Shown here in pieces: positions 1 to 8,131 of a stretch of DNA of 16,059 nt. The stretch is from an uncultured Kiritimatiellota bacterium (GTDB taxonomy: Bacteria > Verrucomicrobiota > Kiritimatiellia > RFP12 > UBA1067). Location of the stretch: assembly GCA_934667425.1 (NCBI GenBank), contig CAKULV010000058.1, positions 1 through 16,059 of the forward strand, read 5' to 3'. The translations under genes and the position numbers were made by a program. The notes beneath the pieces are model-generated. The model was not told where the DNA came from. It saw nothing but the letters and a program-made list of their open reading frames with translations, and searched no databases. Position 1 is the first letter of the stretch; each line of letters begins with the position of its first letter.

Positions 1-312
1 CACGACGGCGAGGCGCACCCCTCTAGCGACCGCATGCGCGGCTCACTTCGTTCGGGGGATATTTCGCCACTGTCCTGCCCGACGCGTTTTCCGTAGCGAT
101 GGCGCCCTCGCCATCGTATTCCGGCGTTCACGACGGCGAGGCGCACCCCTCTAGCGACCGCATGCGCGGCTCACTTCGTTCGGGGGATATTTCGCCACTG
201 TCCTGCCCGACGCGTTTTCCGTAGCGATGGCGCCCTCGCCATCGTATTCCGGCGTTCACGACGGCGAGGCGCCGTCGCCACTGCCCTGTCCGACGCGTTT
301 TCCGTGGCGATG
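1..312. repeat. Left hairpin repeat array (128-bp period)
   Basis: The array has a 60-bp module A, complete at 84-143 and 212-271, partial at 1-15 (cut by the window edge) and 295-312. A 68-bp module B (16-83, 144-211) separates the copies, giving an exact 128-bp period. The last full A is followed by a 23-bp short spacer (272-294) and the first 18 bases of another A. Each A can form an 8-bp stem (cgatggcg/cgccatcg, loop ccct; 97-104 with 109-116) or a longer stem of 11 out of 12 pairs (106-117 with 130-141). The same family occurs at 2905-3122. No gene was found here. The open frames through it are a by-product of high GC. The function is unknown; it resembles REP/BIME-type intergenic repeats. 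Confidence 0.9.
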
Positions 313-319
313 TTTCTTC

Positions 320-347
320 TTGAAAAAAAAAATGCTTTTGGTATCAT
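320..347 (+). promoter_or_regulatory. Sigma70-type promoter for the 398-2905 gene
   Basis: TTGAAA (320-325) and TATCAT (342-347) are separated by 16 bp, and TG stands one base before the -10 hexamer (extended -10). It lies just past the end of the repeat array and about 50 bases before the start codon. Confidence 0.6.
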
Positions 348-397
348 TGGCGGCGCTTTAGGCAAGTGCTATCAGTTTCACCAGACAGGAGGCTCTT

Positions 398-2905
398 ATG
401 GAACGCATCATCTTTGTGGTTGCCGCAACGGCATTGTCCATGGTTTCCATGGCCGTCGAGACGAATACGCATTACACGGTGACGGTAGACGGTGGCACGT
501 ATGATTCCCCCGTGTCGCTCGATACCGTCAACGTAACCGTGGAGACGGTCGGCGCGCCTGCCTTGGAGAGGCCGTTCTCTGAGGTTTGCGCGGATTTTGG
601 GGCGGGCCCGGCGATCTTCCGCAAGCGCGGGAAGGGGTGGATGATGTCATCGACCAAGATGGCGGAGTTCACAGGTGAGATCCGGATAGAGGAGGGCGCA
701 TTCATGGTGAACACGAATCTCATGACAGGTCCGCTCGACCTCTCGACGGCGCCGACGGTCGTCGTCTCGAACGGAGCCTCGTTCGCGCTTGCGGCTACGG
801 ATGAGACGTGCCCGTCCGCTGGCGGCTCCGTCGGCCCGAACCTGCACCTGAAGAACGCTTTCCGTCTGGTCGGCGAAGGCGTGGACGGCTATGGCGCGAT
901 AGCGAACCTGCTCGGGAATCCGCAGATGTACCTTTTCTACGGCACATGGTCGCTTGACGGAGATACGCTCCTTTCCGGAAGAAGTTCCCAAAGGTATGAT
1001 GTCTCTGACGAGCCGTTCATACACCTGAACGGGCATACCATGACGGTGAAGCGTGGAGACGGAATGCCGTGGTGGAACCTGTGCCTCGGTTCTGCGCAGG
1101 TCTGCGATGGGCATGTGGTGGTGGACAGCACCGGCCTGCTGGTGCAGGGCGGGCGTCTTGACGGCCACTCCGTATGGCGTGGCGATGAGCGCAATACCCT
1201 CACCATAACAAACCGAGCAACGCTCCTCTTCTACAACAATTTCGTGTCCATTCCGTGGAGCGTCAGGTTCTGCGAAGGCACATCGTTCACGAGCGGAGGA
1301 ACAGCCACCGAGAAAACCCGTAGCGATGTCGGGCACACGAATGTCTGCAATTACCTGTCCGGTCCGGTGGTCATTGATGGGCGCGTAGACCTGTTCGGAA
1401 GATATGACTATGCAGGATTCACGATCCCGCAGATATTGTCGGGGAGCGGGCCGGTCAATGTGAATGGCGCATGGCTCAACCTCGTGTCTCCGAGCAGTGG
1501 CTATCTCGGAGCCATCTCCATAGATTCATGGAACTCCGTCTATGGCGGTGTGCGGTATCCGGCTGGGCTTGCGCTGTATTCGCCCGGTGCGTATGACGAG
1601 AATGCGAGTGGGGTGACGCTTACGAATGCGGAGGTTCGGCTCATGACGGATGAGAGGTGCTGCCTCCCTGCGGTGGCCTTCAACGTGTCTTCGGGCACGA
1701 ATTTCGCCTTTAGCGGCGGAGGATACGGGAACACGTGCGCTTCGCTGAGGAAGGATGGCGGCGGCACTCTCGATCTTTTGTCGAACGTATCCGTCACCGG
1801 AAGGTTCGAGCTTGCGGAGGGGACCCTGCGCTTCAGCCCCATGAGGAAATACTACTCTACGGTGGGCGGACTCTGGAAGTGCATGGTTCCGCAGGATGAT
1901 CGCGACGAGGAAGAGCCGAGTACCAATCATCGCCCGTTCATGAATTTTGGTGATACGTCGTACTATTCAAATGAAGTCGTCACCTGCTGCGACCTGCTGA
2001 AGACCCCCACATACCCGCCATGGGAGAAGTTTACCTCCGTCGCATGGGGCGGATATGTATGGAACCGTTCGCCGACGAACGAGACGTGGCGTTTCGCCGC
2101 ATCCATAAGCGGATATTCGCGCCTCTATATAGATGGGGAGATGGTAATCGTCACCGACGACAATCAGAACGTATTGTTTGCCAATGTGATGATGGCCCCC
2201 GGTTGCCATGAGTTCCTGTTCAAGGTGAACCCCCGCCACTATAGCCATCCCGGCTCGACTTCCCAGCCGAGCAAGAACCGTGACTGGAAGGCCGGTACGC
2301 CGGGCCTGATGGTGAGCAAGACTTCGGTCGCCAGCACGAACAGCGACGACTTTGTGTTCCTTGAGGATTTCTGCTCGTACACGAACGTCAGCGCGGGTGG
2401 CGTCGGCTACATCTTCACGCGCGACGCGAGGGACGTCGGCGAATTCGATCCGGCTGCGCTGGCGGAACTCAGTGCCATGGAGCGGCCTGTGGCGAACATG
2501 GTCTGCAATCCCGGTACGGCCATCGACCTTGGCGACGGCAACGAGACTCCGCTATTCATAGGCACCCTTGAGGGTGTGACGGCGGTCAGGAACGGCGGCG
2601 TGAAGATAGGGAAGTCATGGAAACTCGATGCGAACCGTCTCAAGGCGGGCGGCACCCTTTCCGTAGAGGGGACGCTTGCGTTTGCCGGCGGCTGTACGCT
2701 TGATTGGGAGGATTTGCCGCTTTTGCCGCGTACAAACGACTATGTTATAGCCGTTGCCGCCGGCGGCATCGAGGGATTGCCGATCTGGAGTCCGGCGGAT
2801 GGGACGCACAACAGCCGCTGGCACCTTGCCAAGGAGAAGAATGCCGATGGGGACGATGCCCTGACGTTCCGTTGGCGGGCCGGCATGATCGTGCTTATGC
2901 GTTAG
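398..2905 (+). CDS. Secreted beta-strand-rich protein with PA14-like domain
   Basis: The product has 835 residues. The start is supported by a strong ribosome binding site (caggagg, 386-392), five bases before ATG. An N-terminal signal peptide is clear, with likely cleavage after S-M-A (residue 19). Residues of about 50-480 are rich in Gly, Asn, Thr and Val and include stretches like autotransporter-associated beta-strand repeats (KDGGGTLDL, ELAEGTLRF). Residues of about 485-665 resemble a PA14 domain (RLYIDGEMV, then APGCHEFLF). A further beta-rich region ends in RWRAGMIVLMR. No C-terminal autotransporter barrel and no catalytic motif is visible. A role as an exported, possibly surface-bound, glycan-binding or adhesin-like protein is inferred. 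The gene stands alone, with repeat arrays on both sides, and the last base of its TAG is the first base of the right array. Confidence 0.85.
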   Translation: MERIIFVVAATALSMVSMAVETNTHYTVTVDGGTYDSPVSLDTVNVTVETVGAPALERPFSEVCADFGAGPAIFRKRGKGWMMSSTKMAEFTGEIRIEEGAFMVNTNLMTGPLDLSTAPTVVVSNGASFALAATDETCPSAGGSVGPNLHLKNAFRLVGEGVDGYGAIANLLGNPQMYLFYGTWSLDGDTLLSGRSSQRYDVSDEPFIHLNGHTMTVKRGDGMPWWNLCLGSAQVCDGHVVVDSTGLLVQGGRLDGHSVWRGDERNTLTITNRATLLFYNNFVSIPWSVRFCEGTSFTSGGTATEKTRSDVGHTNVCNYLSGPVVIDGRVDLFGRYDYAGFTIPQILSGSGPVNVNGAWLNLVSPSSGYLGAISIDSWNSVYGGVRYPAGLALYSPGAYDENASGVTLTNAEVRLMTDERCCLPAVAFNVSSGTNFAFSGGGYGNTCASLRKDGGGTLDLLSNVSVTGRFELAEGTLRFSPMRKYYSTVGGLWKCMVPQDDRDEEEPSTNHRPFMNFGDTSYYSNEVVTCCDLLKTPTYPPWEKFTSVAWGGYVWNRSPTNETWRFAASISGYSRLYIDGEMVIVTDDNQNVLFANVMMAPGCHEFLFKVNPRHYSHPGSTSQPSKNRDWKAGTPGLMVSKTSVASTNSDDFVFLEDFCSYTNVSAGGVGYIFTRDARDVGEFDPAALAELSAMERPVANMVCNPGTAIDLGDGNETPLFIGTLEGVTAVRNGGVKIGKSWKLDANRLKAGGTLSVEGTLAFAGGCTLDWEDLPLLPRTNDYVIAVAAGGIEGLPIWSPADGTHNSRWHLAKEKNADGDDALTFRWRAGMIVLMR

Positions 2906-3122
2906 CGTTTTCCGTGGCGATGGCGCCCTCGCCATCGTATTCCGGCGTTCACGACGGCGAGGCGCACCCCTCTATCGACCGCATGCGCGGCTCACTTCGT
3001 TCGGGGGATATTTCGCTACATTGCCACTGCCTTGTTGCTGCGTTTTCCGTGGCGATGGCGCCCTCGCCATCGTATTCCGGCGTTCACGACGGCGAGGCGC
3101 CGTCGCCACTGCCCTGCCCGAC
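2905..3122. repeat. Right hairpin repeat array
   Basis: Two full 60-bp A modules (2905-2964 and 3040-3099) are separated by a 75-bp variant of module B (2965-3039). The second is followed by the same 23-bp short spacer as in the left array (3100-3122, one base different). The A copies differ from the left copies at one base (ccgtGgcg instead of ccgtAgcg). The array starts on the last base of the stop codon of the preceding gene, so its hairpins would form the 3' end of that mRNA. There is no U-tract, so it is not a typical intrinsic terminator. Confidence 0.9.
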
Positions 3123-3160
3123 GCATTTTCATTTAAAGGCCAGTGGTGTAAACATTATGC

Positions 3161-3189
3161 TTGCGGTGAAGCGGGCGTTATGGTATCTT
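3161..3189 (+). promoter_or_regulatory. Probable rpsO-pnp promoter
   Basis: TTGCGG (3161-3166) and TATCTT (3184-3189) are separated by 17 bp, with TG one base upstream of the -10. It resembles the tRNA promoter at 8078-8106. It would give a leader of roughly 170 bases before rpsO. Confidence 0.5.
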
Positions 3190-3195
3190 ATACAT

Positions 3196-3366
3196 CCATC
3201 TGCGACCGACTAAGGATTCGTTCCCTCTCGCGGTTTTCTCACCAACGGGTGGGTTGCCTTCGTCTGTCGTGGTCTAAATTTGCCAATATGCGCGGCGAGG
3301 GAGCGGTTGCGGTGTTGGCGATCGATGAAACACAGCTTACCAAGACAAAAAGAACAGGAATAAGAA
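3196..3366 (+). promoter_or_regulatory. Long 5' leader of rpsO
   Basis: About 170 bases lie between the predicted start of transcription and the rpsO ATG, with no credible gene. A small hairpin is visible at 3238-3253 (ctcacc/ggtggg, loop aacg), with one G-U pair beside G-C pairs. Ribosomal protein S15 represses its own synthesis through leader structures in several phyla. The leader length suits that role, but no known S15 motif was recognised. Confidence 0.3.
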
Positions 3367-3624
3367 ATGATAGACAAGGCATTGGTGCGCAACGAGTTCG
3401 GACGTCACGACCGTGACACGGGGTCCTCCGAAGTTCAGATTGCGACGTTGACGAAGGAGATTCTGGCGCTCACCGAGCACCTCAAGCAGAACAAGAAGGA
3501 TCATTCCTCCCGCTATGGTCTGATCCGCAAGGTGAACAACCGCCGCAAACTCCTCAACTACCTCAAGCGGGAAGACGAGGCGAAGTACAAGGATCTCATC
3601 AAGAAGCTGGGGCTTCGCCGCTAA
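3367..3624 (+). CDS. rpsO: 30S ribosomal protein S15
   Basis: The product has 85 residues, close to the usual 88-89. S15 is a primary binder of the 16S rRNA central domain and contributes to bridge contacts with the 50S subunit. The family signature is clear: an N-terminal helix, then GSSEVQIATLT, NKKDHSSRYGL and RKLLNYLK at the expected places. A weak Shine-Dalgarno (aggaa) precedes the ATG. The gene is only 15 bases upstream of pnp, the conserved rpsO-pnp operon order. That gap is too short for the RNase III hairpin known from E. coli, so pnp autoregulation, if present, would work differently here. Confidence 0.98.
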   Translation: MIDKALVRNEFGRHDRDTGSSEVQIATLTKEILALTEHLKQNKKDHSSRYGLIRKVNNRRKLLNYLKREDEAKYKDLIKKLGLRR

Positions 3625-3639
3625 GGGGAATGGTTTCCA

Positions 3640-5754
3640 ATGGAAGGTACAAAACAGTTTAAGGTTTCGATAGGCGGGCAGGATCTCGTCATCGAGACGG
3701 GGCTCCTGGCGCAGCAGGCGGCAGGGGCGGTCACCGTATCGTACGGTGACAACACGGTGTTTACCGCCGTGACCAACACGGATACGCCGCGCGAAGGAAT
3801 TGATTTCTTCCCGCTCCAGTGTGAATACCGCGAGAAGTTCTACGCCGCAGGCAAGTTCCCCGGCGGGTTCTTCAAGCGCGAGGCGCGTCCAAGCTCGAAG
3901 GAAATCCTCACGGCCCGCATGTGCGACCGTCCGATCCGTCCGCTTTTCCCAGATGGTTACTACAACGATGTGCAGGTCAACTCCATGCTCATCCAGTCCG
4001 ACGGGACGCGCGAGGCTGATTTTCTGGCCGTCAATGCCGCGTCTGCGGCGCTCCACATCAGCGAGATCCCGTTCATGGGGCCGATCGGGTGTGTGCGCAT
4101 CGGTCGCGTTGACGGCGAATGGGTAATCAACCCTACGCACGAGCAGAAGGCCAAGAGCGACATCGACCTGCTCTATGCGGGCATTCGCGGCAAGTTCCTC
4201 ATGATGGAGGGTTCGGCCTGCGAGATATCCGACGAGGATTTCGTGGCGGCGCTGAAGCGCGCCCATGAGGAGGTCGAGAAGATCATCGATCTCCAGATCG
4301 AGATGCGCAGGGCCCTCGGCAAGCCGGATAAGGTCATCGCGGATGTCCCTCAGCCTGCCGACAAGATGGACTTCATGCGCGCGGAAGGCGGTGAAGCGCT
4401 TTCGGCCGCATTGCTCATCAAGGGCAAGCTTGAGCGCCAGGGCAAGGTAAGCGCCATCAAGGACGATCTTCTGAAGAAGGTCTCCGAGAAGTGGCCGGAG
4501 ATTGACGCCGTCGGTTTTGTGCATCTCTTTGACGCGCTTGAGATCGAGACGGTTCGCAGGAACGTGCTGGAGAAGGGGCTTCGCATAGATGGCCGCGCCC
4601 AGCATGAGATCCGTCCGCTTGCGGCGCAGGTCGGCGTTCTGCCGAGGGTGCATGGCTCGGCGGTCTTCTCGCGCGGCGAGACGCAGTCCTTTGCGACGGT
4701 CACGCTCGGCACGAAGAAGGATGCGCAGGAGCTTGATTCCGTGACGGGCGGTCCGCTCTCGAAGCGGTTCATGCTGCACTACAACTTCCCGCCGTACTGC
4801 ACTGGCGAGGTTGGCCGTCTCGGTTCCACAGGCCGCCGCGAAATCGGCCACGGTGCGCTCGCGGAGCGTTCGATCGCCGAGGTGCTGCCCGACGAGTTTC
4901 CGTATTCGATTCGCGTCGTCTCTGAAATCATGGGTTCCAACGGCTCGTCGTCGATGGCCTCCATCTGCAATGGCTGCCTCGCCCTCATGGATGCGGGCGT
5001 GCCGCTCAAGCGGACTGTCGCCGGCATATCGATCGGCCTCTTCACGAATGCCGACCAGAGCCAGAAGGTCCTTGTCACGGACATTCTCGGCGCCGAGGAC
5101 CATTGCGGCGACATGGACTTCAAGGTTGGCGGCACCCGCAAGGGCATCACTGGCTTCCAGGTGGACCTGAAGCTCCGCGGCCTTACGTGGGATCTCGTTG
5201 AGGGCGCCGTCAAGGCCGCGCACGACGCCCGCCTGAAGATCATCGACTTCATGGAGAGCGTGATCCCGGCCCCGCGCAAGGAACTCAACAAGTACGCTCC
5301 GCGCATGGAGGTCATCAAGATCCCCGCCGACAAGATTGGCGCGCTGATCGGAAAGGGCGGCGAGACCATTCGCGGAATCTGCGAGAAGACCGGCGCCCAG
5401 ATCGACATCGAGGAAGATGGCGACTATGGCGTTGTGTCGATCTTTGCGACCACCGGCGACATGATGGAGAGCGCAAAGGCCGAGGTCAACGCCGTAACGG
5501 CGGAGGCCGAGCCCGGCAAGATCTACGAAGGGACGGTCACCGGCATCAAGGAGTTCGGTGCGTTCGTGGAGATACTTCCGGGCAAGGATGGGCTTTGCCA
5601 CATCTCCGAACTCTCCGACAAGCGCGTGAACTCCGTTGAGGACGTTTGCAGGGTCGGCGACAAGATGCTCGTGAAGTGCATAGGCGTGGATGACCGCGGC
5701 CGCATCAAGCTGAGCAGGCGCGCCGCCATGGCCGATGCCGATGCACGGGCATAG
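3640..5754 (+). CDS. pnp: Polyribonucleotide nucleotidyltransferase (PNPase)
   Basis: The product has 704 residues, a normal length. PNPase degrades RNA 3'-to-5' with phosphate, releasing nucleoside diphosphates, and works in mRNA decay in the cytoplasm. Domains in order are RNase PH 1 (about 10-145, with FFKREARPSSKEILTAR), the helical linker, RNase PH 2 (about 315-540), a KH domain (about 556-620, with the GxxG loop IGKGG) and an S1 domain (about 626-695, EGTVTGIKEFGAFVEI). The motif ILGAEDHCGDMDFK holds D487 and D493, which correspond to the metal-binding aspartates known in E. coli. The ribosome binding site (aagggg) follows directly on the rpsO stop codon, so the two genes are cotranscribed. 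The C-terminal tail after S1 is short and Ala/Asp-rich. Confidence 0.98.
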   Translation: MEGTKQFKVSIGGQDLVIETGLLAQQAAGAVTVSYGDNTVFTAVTNTDTPREGIDFFPLQCEYREKFYAAGKFPGGFFKREARPSSKEILTARMCDRPIRPLFPDGYYNDVQVNSMLIQSDGTREADFLAVNAASAALHISEIPFMGPIGCVRIGRVDGEWVINPTHEQKAKSDIDLLYAGIRGKFLMMEGSACEISDEDFVAALKRAHEEVEKIIDLQIEMRRALGKPDKVIADVPQPADKMDFMRAEGGEALSAALLIKGKLERQGKVSAIKDDLLKKVSEKWPEIDAVGFVHLFDALEIETVRRNVLEKGLRIDGRAQHEIRPLAAQVGVLPRVHGSAVFSRGETQSFATVTLGTKKDAQELDSVTGGPLSKRFMLHYNFPPYCTGEVGRLGSTGRREIGHGALAERSIAEVLPDEFPYSIRVVSEIMGSNGSSSMASICNGCLALMDAGVPLKRTVAGISIGLFTNADQSQKVLVTDILGAEDHCGDMDFKVGGTRKGITGFQVDLKLRGLTWDLVEGAVKAAHDARLKIIDFMESVIPAPRKELNKYAPRMEVIKIPADKIGALIGKGGETIRGICEKTGAQIDIEEDGDYGVVSIFATTGDMMESAKAEVNAVTAEAEPGKIYEGTVTGIKEFGAFVEILPGKDGLCHISELSDKRVNSVEDVCRVGDKMLVKCIGVDDRGRIKLSRRAAMADADARA

Positions 5755-5767
5755 CGGCTGCTGAGGC

Positions 5768-5831
5768 GCGCGGCGACGCGATTGCCGCCGCGCACCATGC
5801 AGTCCGCGATGTGATCCGTTTTGGATCGCAT
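5768..5831 (+). other. Two hairpins after pnp
   Basis: A GC-rich stem of 8 bp (gcgcggcg 5768-5775 with cgccgcgc 5786-5793) is followed by a 9-bp stem with one G-U pair (5809-5817 with 5823-5831, loop gtttt). They stand between the pnp stop and the terminator, where they could protect the 3' end of the mRNA. Neither has a U-tract. Confidence 0.5.
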
Positions 5832-5846
5832 GGAATGGCGAAGAGG

Positions 5847-5886
5847 ACGCCATGCAAATGACAAGCGTTTGCATGGCGTTTTCGTT
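5847..5886 (+). terminator. Intrinsic terminator of rpsO-pnp
   Basis: A perfect 12-bp stem (acgccatgcaaa 5847-5858 with tttgcatggcgt 5868-5879) with a 9-base loop is followed by a T-rich run (tttcgtt). It lies about 95 bases after the pnp stop codon. It is the clearest terminator in the window. Confidence 0.85.
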
Positions 5887-5937
5887 ATGTGAGGATTTAC
5901 GGTTCGCGATTATGCCAGGGAGACACTTGAAAACCAC

Positions 5938-6020
5938 GGACACGACAAGCGTGTCCCTCCCGCATCTCCGCAAAGACGCAAAGATTCGCAGTTCGAGGGA
6001 GGGACGGGCTTGTCCCGTCC
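5938..6020. repeat. Inverted pair of small hairpin repeats
   Basis: Two related elements face each other. Hairpin 1 is ggacacg-acaag-cgtgtcc (5938-5956). Hairpin 2 is ggacggg-cttgt-cccgtcc (6002-6020). When hairpin 1 is read on the minus strand, both share a gggaggga flank and the loop cttgt, and they differ only in two stem base pairs, each changed on both sides. They stand between the pnp terminator and uvrB. The stretch 5755-6076 holds no gene. Confidence 0.75.
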
Positions 6021-6076
6021 GCAATCGCGAAGGTTTTGTAATTACCTCAAGAGTTTGAACATGAAGGCAGAAAGTC

Positions 6077-8065
6077 ATGGCTGAAAGACTGTTCAGGTTA
6101 AATGCGCCATTCAAGCCGACAGGCGACCAGCCTGCCGCGGTTGAGAAGCTGCTGAAGGGGCTGTCGTCCGGGGAAGACAGGCTTGTGCTGCAGGGAGTGA
6201 CGGGGTCGGGCAAGACATTCACCATGGCGAACCTCATAGAGCGGTGGAACCGCCCTACGCTCATTCTGTCCCACAACAAGACCCTTGCGGCGCAGCTTTT
6301 TTCGGAGCTGAAGGAGTTCTTTCCGGACAATGCCGTGGAGTACTTCATCTCCTACTACGACTATTACCAGCCGGAAGCCTATATCCCGCAGACCGACACC
6401 TACATCGAGAAGGATGCGGCGATCAACGAGGAGATAGAGCGGTACAGGCTTTCGGCCACCAATTCCCTCATCGCGCGCAAGGACGTGGTAGTCGTCGCAT
6501 CCGTTTCGTGCATCTATGGACTCGGGGAATCGACGGAATACCGCAATCTCGCGGTACGGGCCAAGGTGGGCGAAGGGAAGGGGCGCGGCGACCTGATCGC
6601 GCGTCTCGTCGAGGCCCAGTATGTCCGCAACGACATGGATTTCGTGCAGGGCAACTTCCGGGTGCGCGGGGATGTGGTGGACGTGTTCCCTGCGTATGCG
6701 GTGGAGGGCGTACGCATCGAGTTCTTCGGCGATGAGGTGGATTCCATACGCTCGATCGATCCGCTGACAGGAAAAGCCGGGGTGTCGATGCCCGCCGTTG
6801 TAATAACTCCCGCAAAGCAGTTCGTGATGCCGAAGGACAAGATGGAGGCTGCATACAGGCGCATAGAGCTTGAGCTTGCCGATCGTCTCAGGTATTTCGA
6901 GGGGGCTAAGAAATTCATAGAGGCCCAGCGTATCCGCGAAAGGACCGAGTACGATATCGAGATGATGCGCGAGCTCGGATACTGCAACGGCATAGAGAAC
7001 TATTCGCGTCCCTTGACGGGCCGGGCCCCGGGCGAGCCCCCTGAATGCCTGCTCGACTATTTCCCCGACGACTTCCTTACGATCATCGACGAATCGCACG
7101 TTGCGGTCCCGCAGATCCGCGCAATGTACAACGGGGACCAGGCCCGCAAGCAAAAGCTTGTGGACTACGGCTTCCGGCTTCCGAGCGCGAAGGACAACAG
7201 GCCTCTAAAGTTCGCAGAGTTCGAGCAGAAGGTGCGCCAGATCGTGTTCACTTCGGCTACGCCGGGCGACTACGAATACTCCGTGTCAAAGACCGTCGCG
7301 GAGCAGGTCATACGCCCGACAGGACTCCTCGATCCGGAAATAGAGGTGCGTCCGCTGAAGAATCAGGTGGATGACCTCATGGAAGAGATACGGAAGGTTG
7401 CGGCCAACGGCGACCGGGTGCTGGTGACTACCCTCACCAAGCGTTCGGCCGAAGACCTCACGGCCTACCTGCACGAGACCGGGATCCGGGTGGAATATCT
7501 CCATAGCGACATAGATGCGCTGGAGCGGGTGGCCATCCTTGGCCGGTTGAGGAAGGGCGAGTTTGACGTGCTCGTGGGGATAAACCTGTTGCGGGAAGGG
7601 CTTGACTTCCCTGAGGTGGCGCTTGTGGCCATACTCGATGCGGACAAGGAAGGGTTCCTTCGGTCCACCACATCGTTGGTGCAGACGGCGGGGCGCTGTG
7701 CGCGTCACGAACATGGGCGTGTGATTCTCTACGCGGACCACGAGACGGATGCGATTCGGGAAACGATAGACATAACGCGCTACCATAGAGAAAAACAGAT
7801 GGCCTACAATCGCGAACATGGCATCACTCCGAGGTCTGTGAAGCGCACGATCAACGAGTCCGTGTATGTGTTCAGGAGTGGAGAGCCCGATAAGCCGAAG
7901 GGCAGGAAGATCAGGGACACGGGGGCGATTGAGCAGGAGGTGATAGACGACCTCAGGCGCGAGATGATGGAGGCTGCGGATGCCCTTGAGTTTGAGCGGG
8001 CGGCATACCTTCGCGACCAGATAAAGGCCCTTGAGCGGCAGCTGTCGGGCGCGACTAAAAAATGA
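6077..8065 (+). CDS. uvrB: UvrABC excision nuclease subunit B
   Basis: The product has 662 residues, typical of UvrB. It is the helicase-like damage-verifying subunit of nucleotide excision repair, loaded by UvrA and then recruiting UvrC. Visible motifs are Walker A GVTGSGKT (40-47), the strand-separating beta-hairpin region (about 91-115, YYDYYQPEAYIPQTDTYIEK), the Walker B-type box DESHV (D338), helicase motifs V/VI (LREGLDFPEV; LVQTAGRCARH) and a C-terminal UVR domain (about 622-657) that contacts UvrC. The ribosome binding site is weak (gaaag). The start is chosen because MAERLFRLNAPFKPTGDQP aligns with the conserved UvrB N-terminus. The gene is monocistronic, after the pnp terminator and before a tRNA gene. 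No SOS box was recognised upstream. Confidence 0.98.
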   Translation: MAERLFRLNAPFKPTGDQPAAVEKLLKGLSSGEDRLVLQGVTGSGKTFTMANLIERWNRPTLILSHNKTLAAQLFSELKEFFPDNAVEYFISYYDYYQPEAYIPQTDTYIEKDAAINEEIERYRLSATNSLIARKDVVVVASVSCIYGLGESTEYRNLAVRAKVGEGKGRGDLIARLVEAQYVRNDMDFVQGNFRVRGDVVDVFPAYAVEGVRIEFFGDEVDSIRSIDPLTGKAGVSMPAVVITPAKQFVMPKDKMEAAYRRIELELADRLRYFEGAKKFIEAQRIRERTEYDIEMMRELGYCNGIENYSRPLTGRAPGEPPECLLDYFPDDFLTIIDESHVAVPQIRAMYNGDQARKQKLVDYGFRLPSAKDNRPLKFAEFEQKVRQIVFTSATPGDYEYSVSKTVAEQVIRPTGLLDPEIEVRPLKNQVDDLMEEIRKVAANGDRVLVTTLTKRSAEDLTAYLHETGIRVEYLHSDIDALERVAILGRLRKGEFDVLVGINLLREGLDFPEVALVAILDADKEGFLRSTTSLVQTAGRCARHEHGRVILYADHETDAIRETIDITRYHREKQMAYNREHGITPRSVKRTINESVYVFRSGEPDKPKGRKIRDTGAIEQEVIDDLRREMMEAADALEFERAAYLRDQIKALERQLSGATKK

Positions 8066-8077
8066 TGAAAAATGAGA

Positions 8078-8106
8078 TTGTTGCAGATCGGGTTTTTTGG
8101 TATACT
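8078..8106 (+). promoter_or_regulatory. Promoter of tRNA-His
   Basis: TTGTTG (8078-8083) and TATACT (8101-8106) have 17-bp spacing, with TG one base before the -10. It lies just after the uvrB stop and about 25 bases before the tRNA. Confidence 0.65.
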
Positions 8107-8131
8107 ATGTCCACTTTTTTGAACCCTTAGT

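Noticed and set aside
1..312. CRISPR array
   Set aside because: Unit size of 128 bp, spacers that are nearly identical to each other, and no cas genes rule this out.
313..2904. Insertion sequence or transposon carrying the 398-2905 gene
   Set aside because: No transposase, integrase or terminal inverted repeats are visible. Only the 18-bp direct repeat is seen, and this is reported as a finding.
2704..3416. Plus-strand open frames through the right repeat array, giving repeated MAPSPSYSGVHDGEA
   Set aside because: They overlap the end of a real gene, the repeats and the rpsO promoter, have no ribosome binding site, and the 128-bp period of the family does not keep frame.
6061..6084. Seven-codon mini-frame (MKAESHG) overlapping the uvrB start
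   Set aside because: It has no ribosome binding site, and nothing suggests translational coupling. It is probably chance.
3337..6348. A very long open frame (1003 codons) on the minus strand
   Set aside because: It is antisense to rpsO, pnp and the start of uvrB, which are certain. It is caused by GC-rich codon structure and its protein resembles no family.
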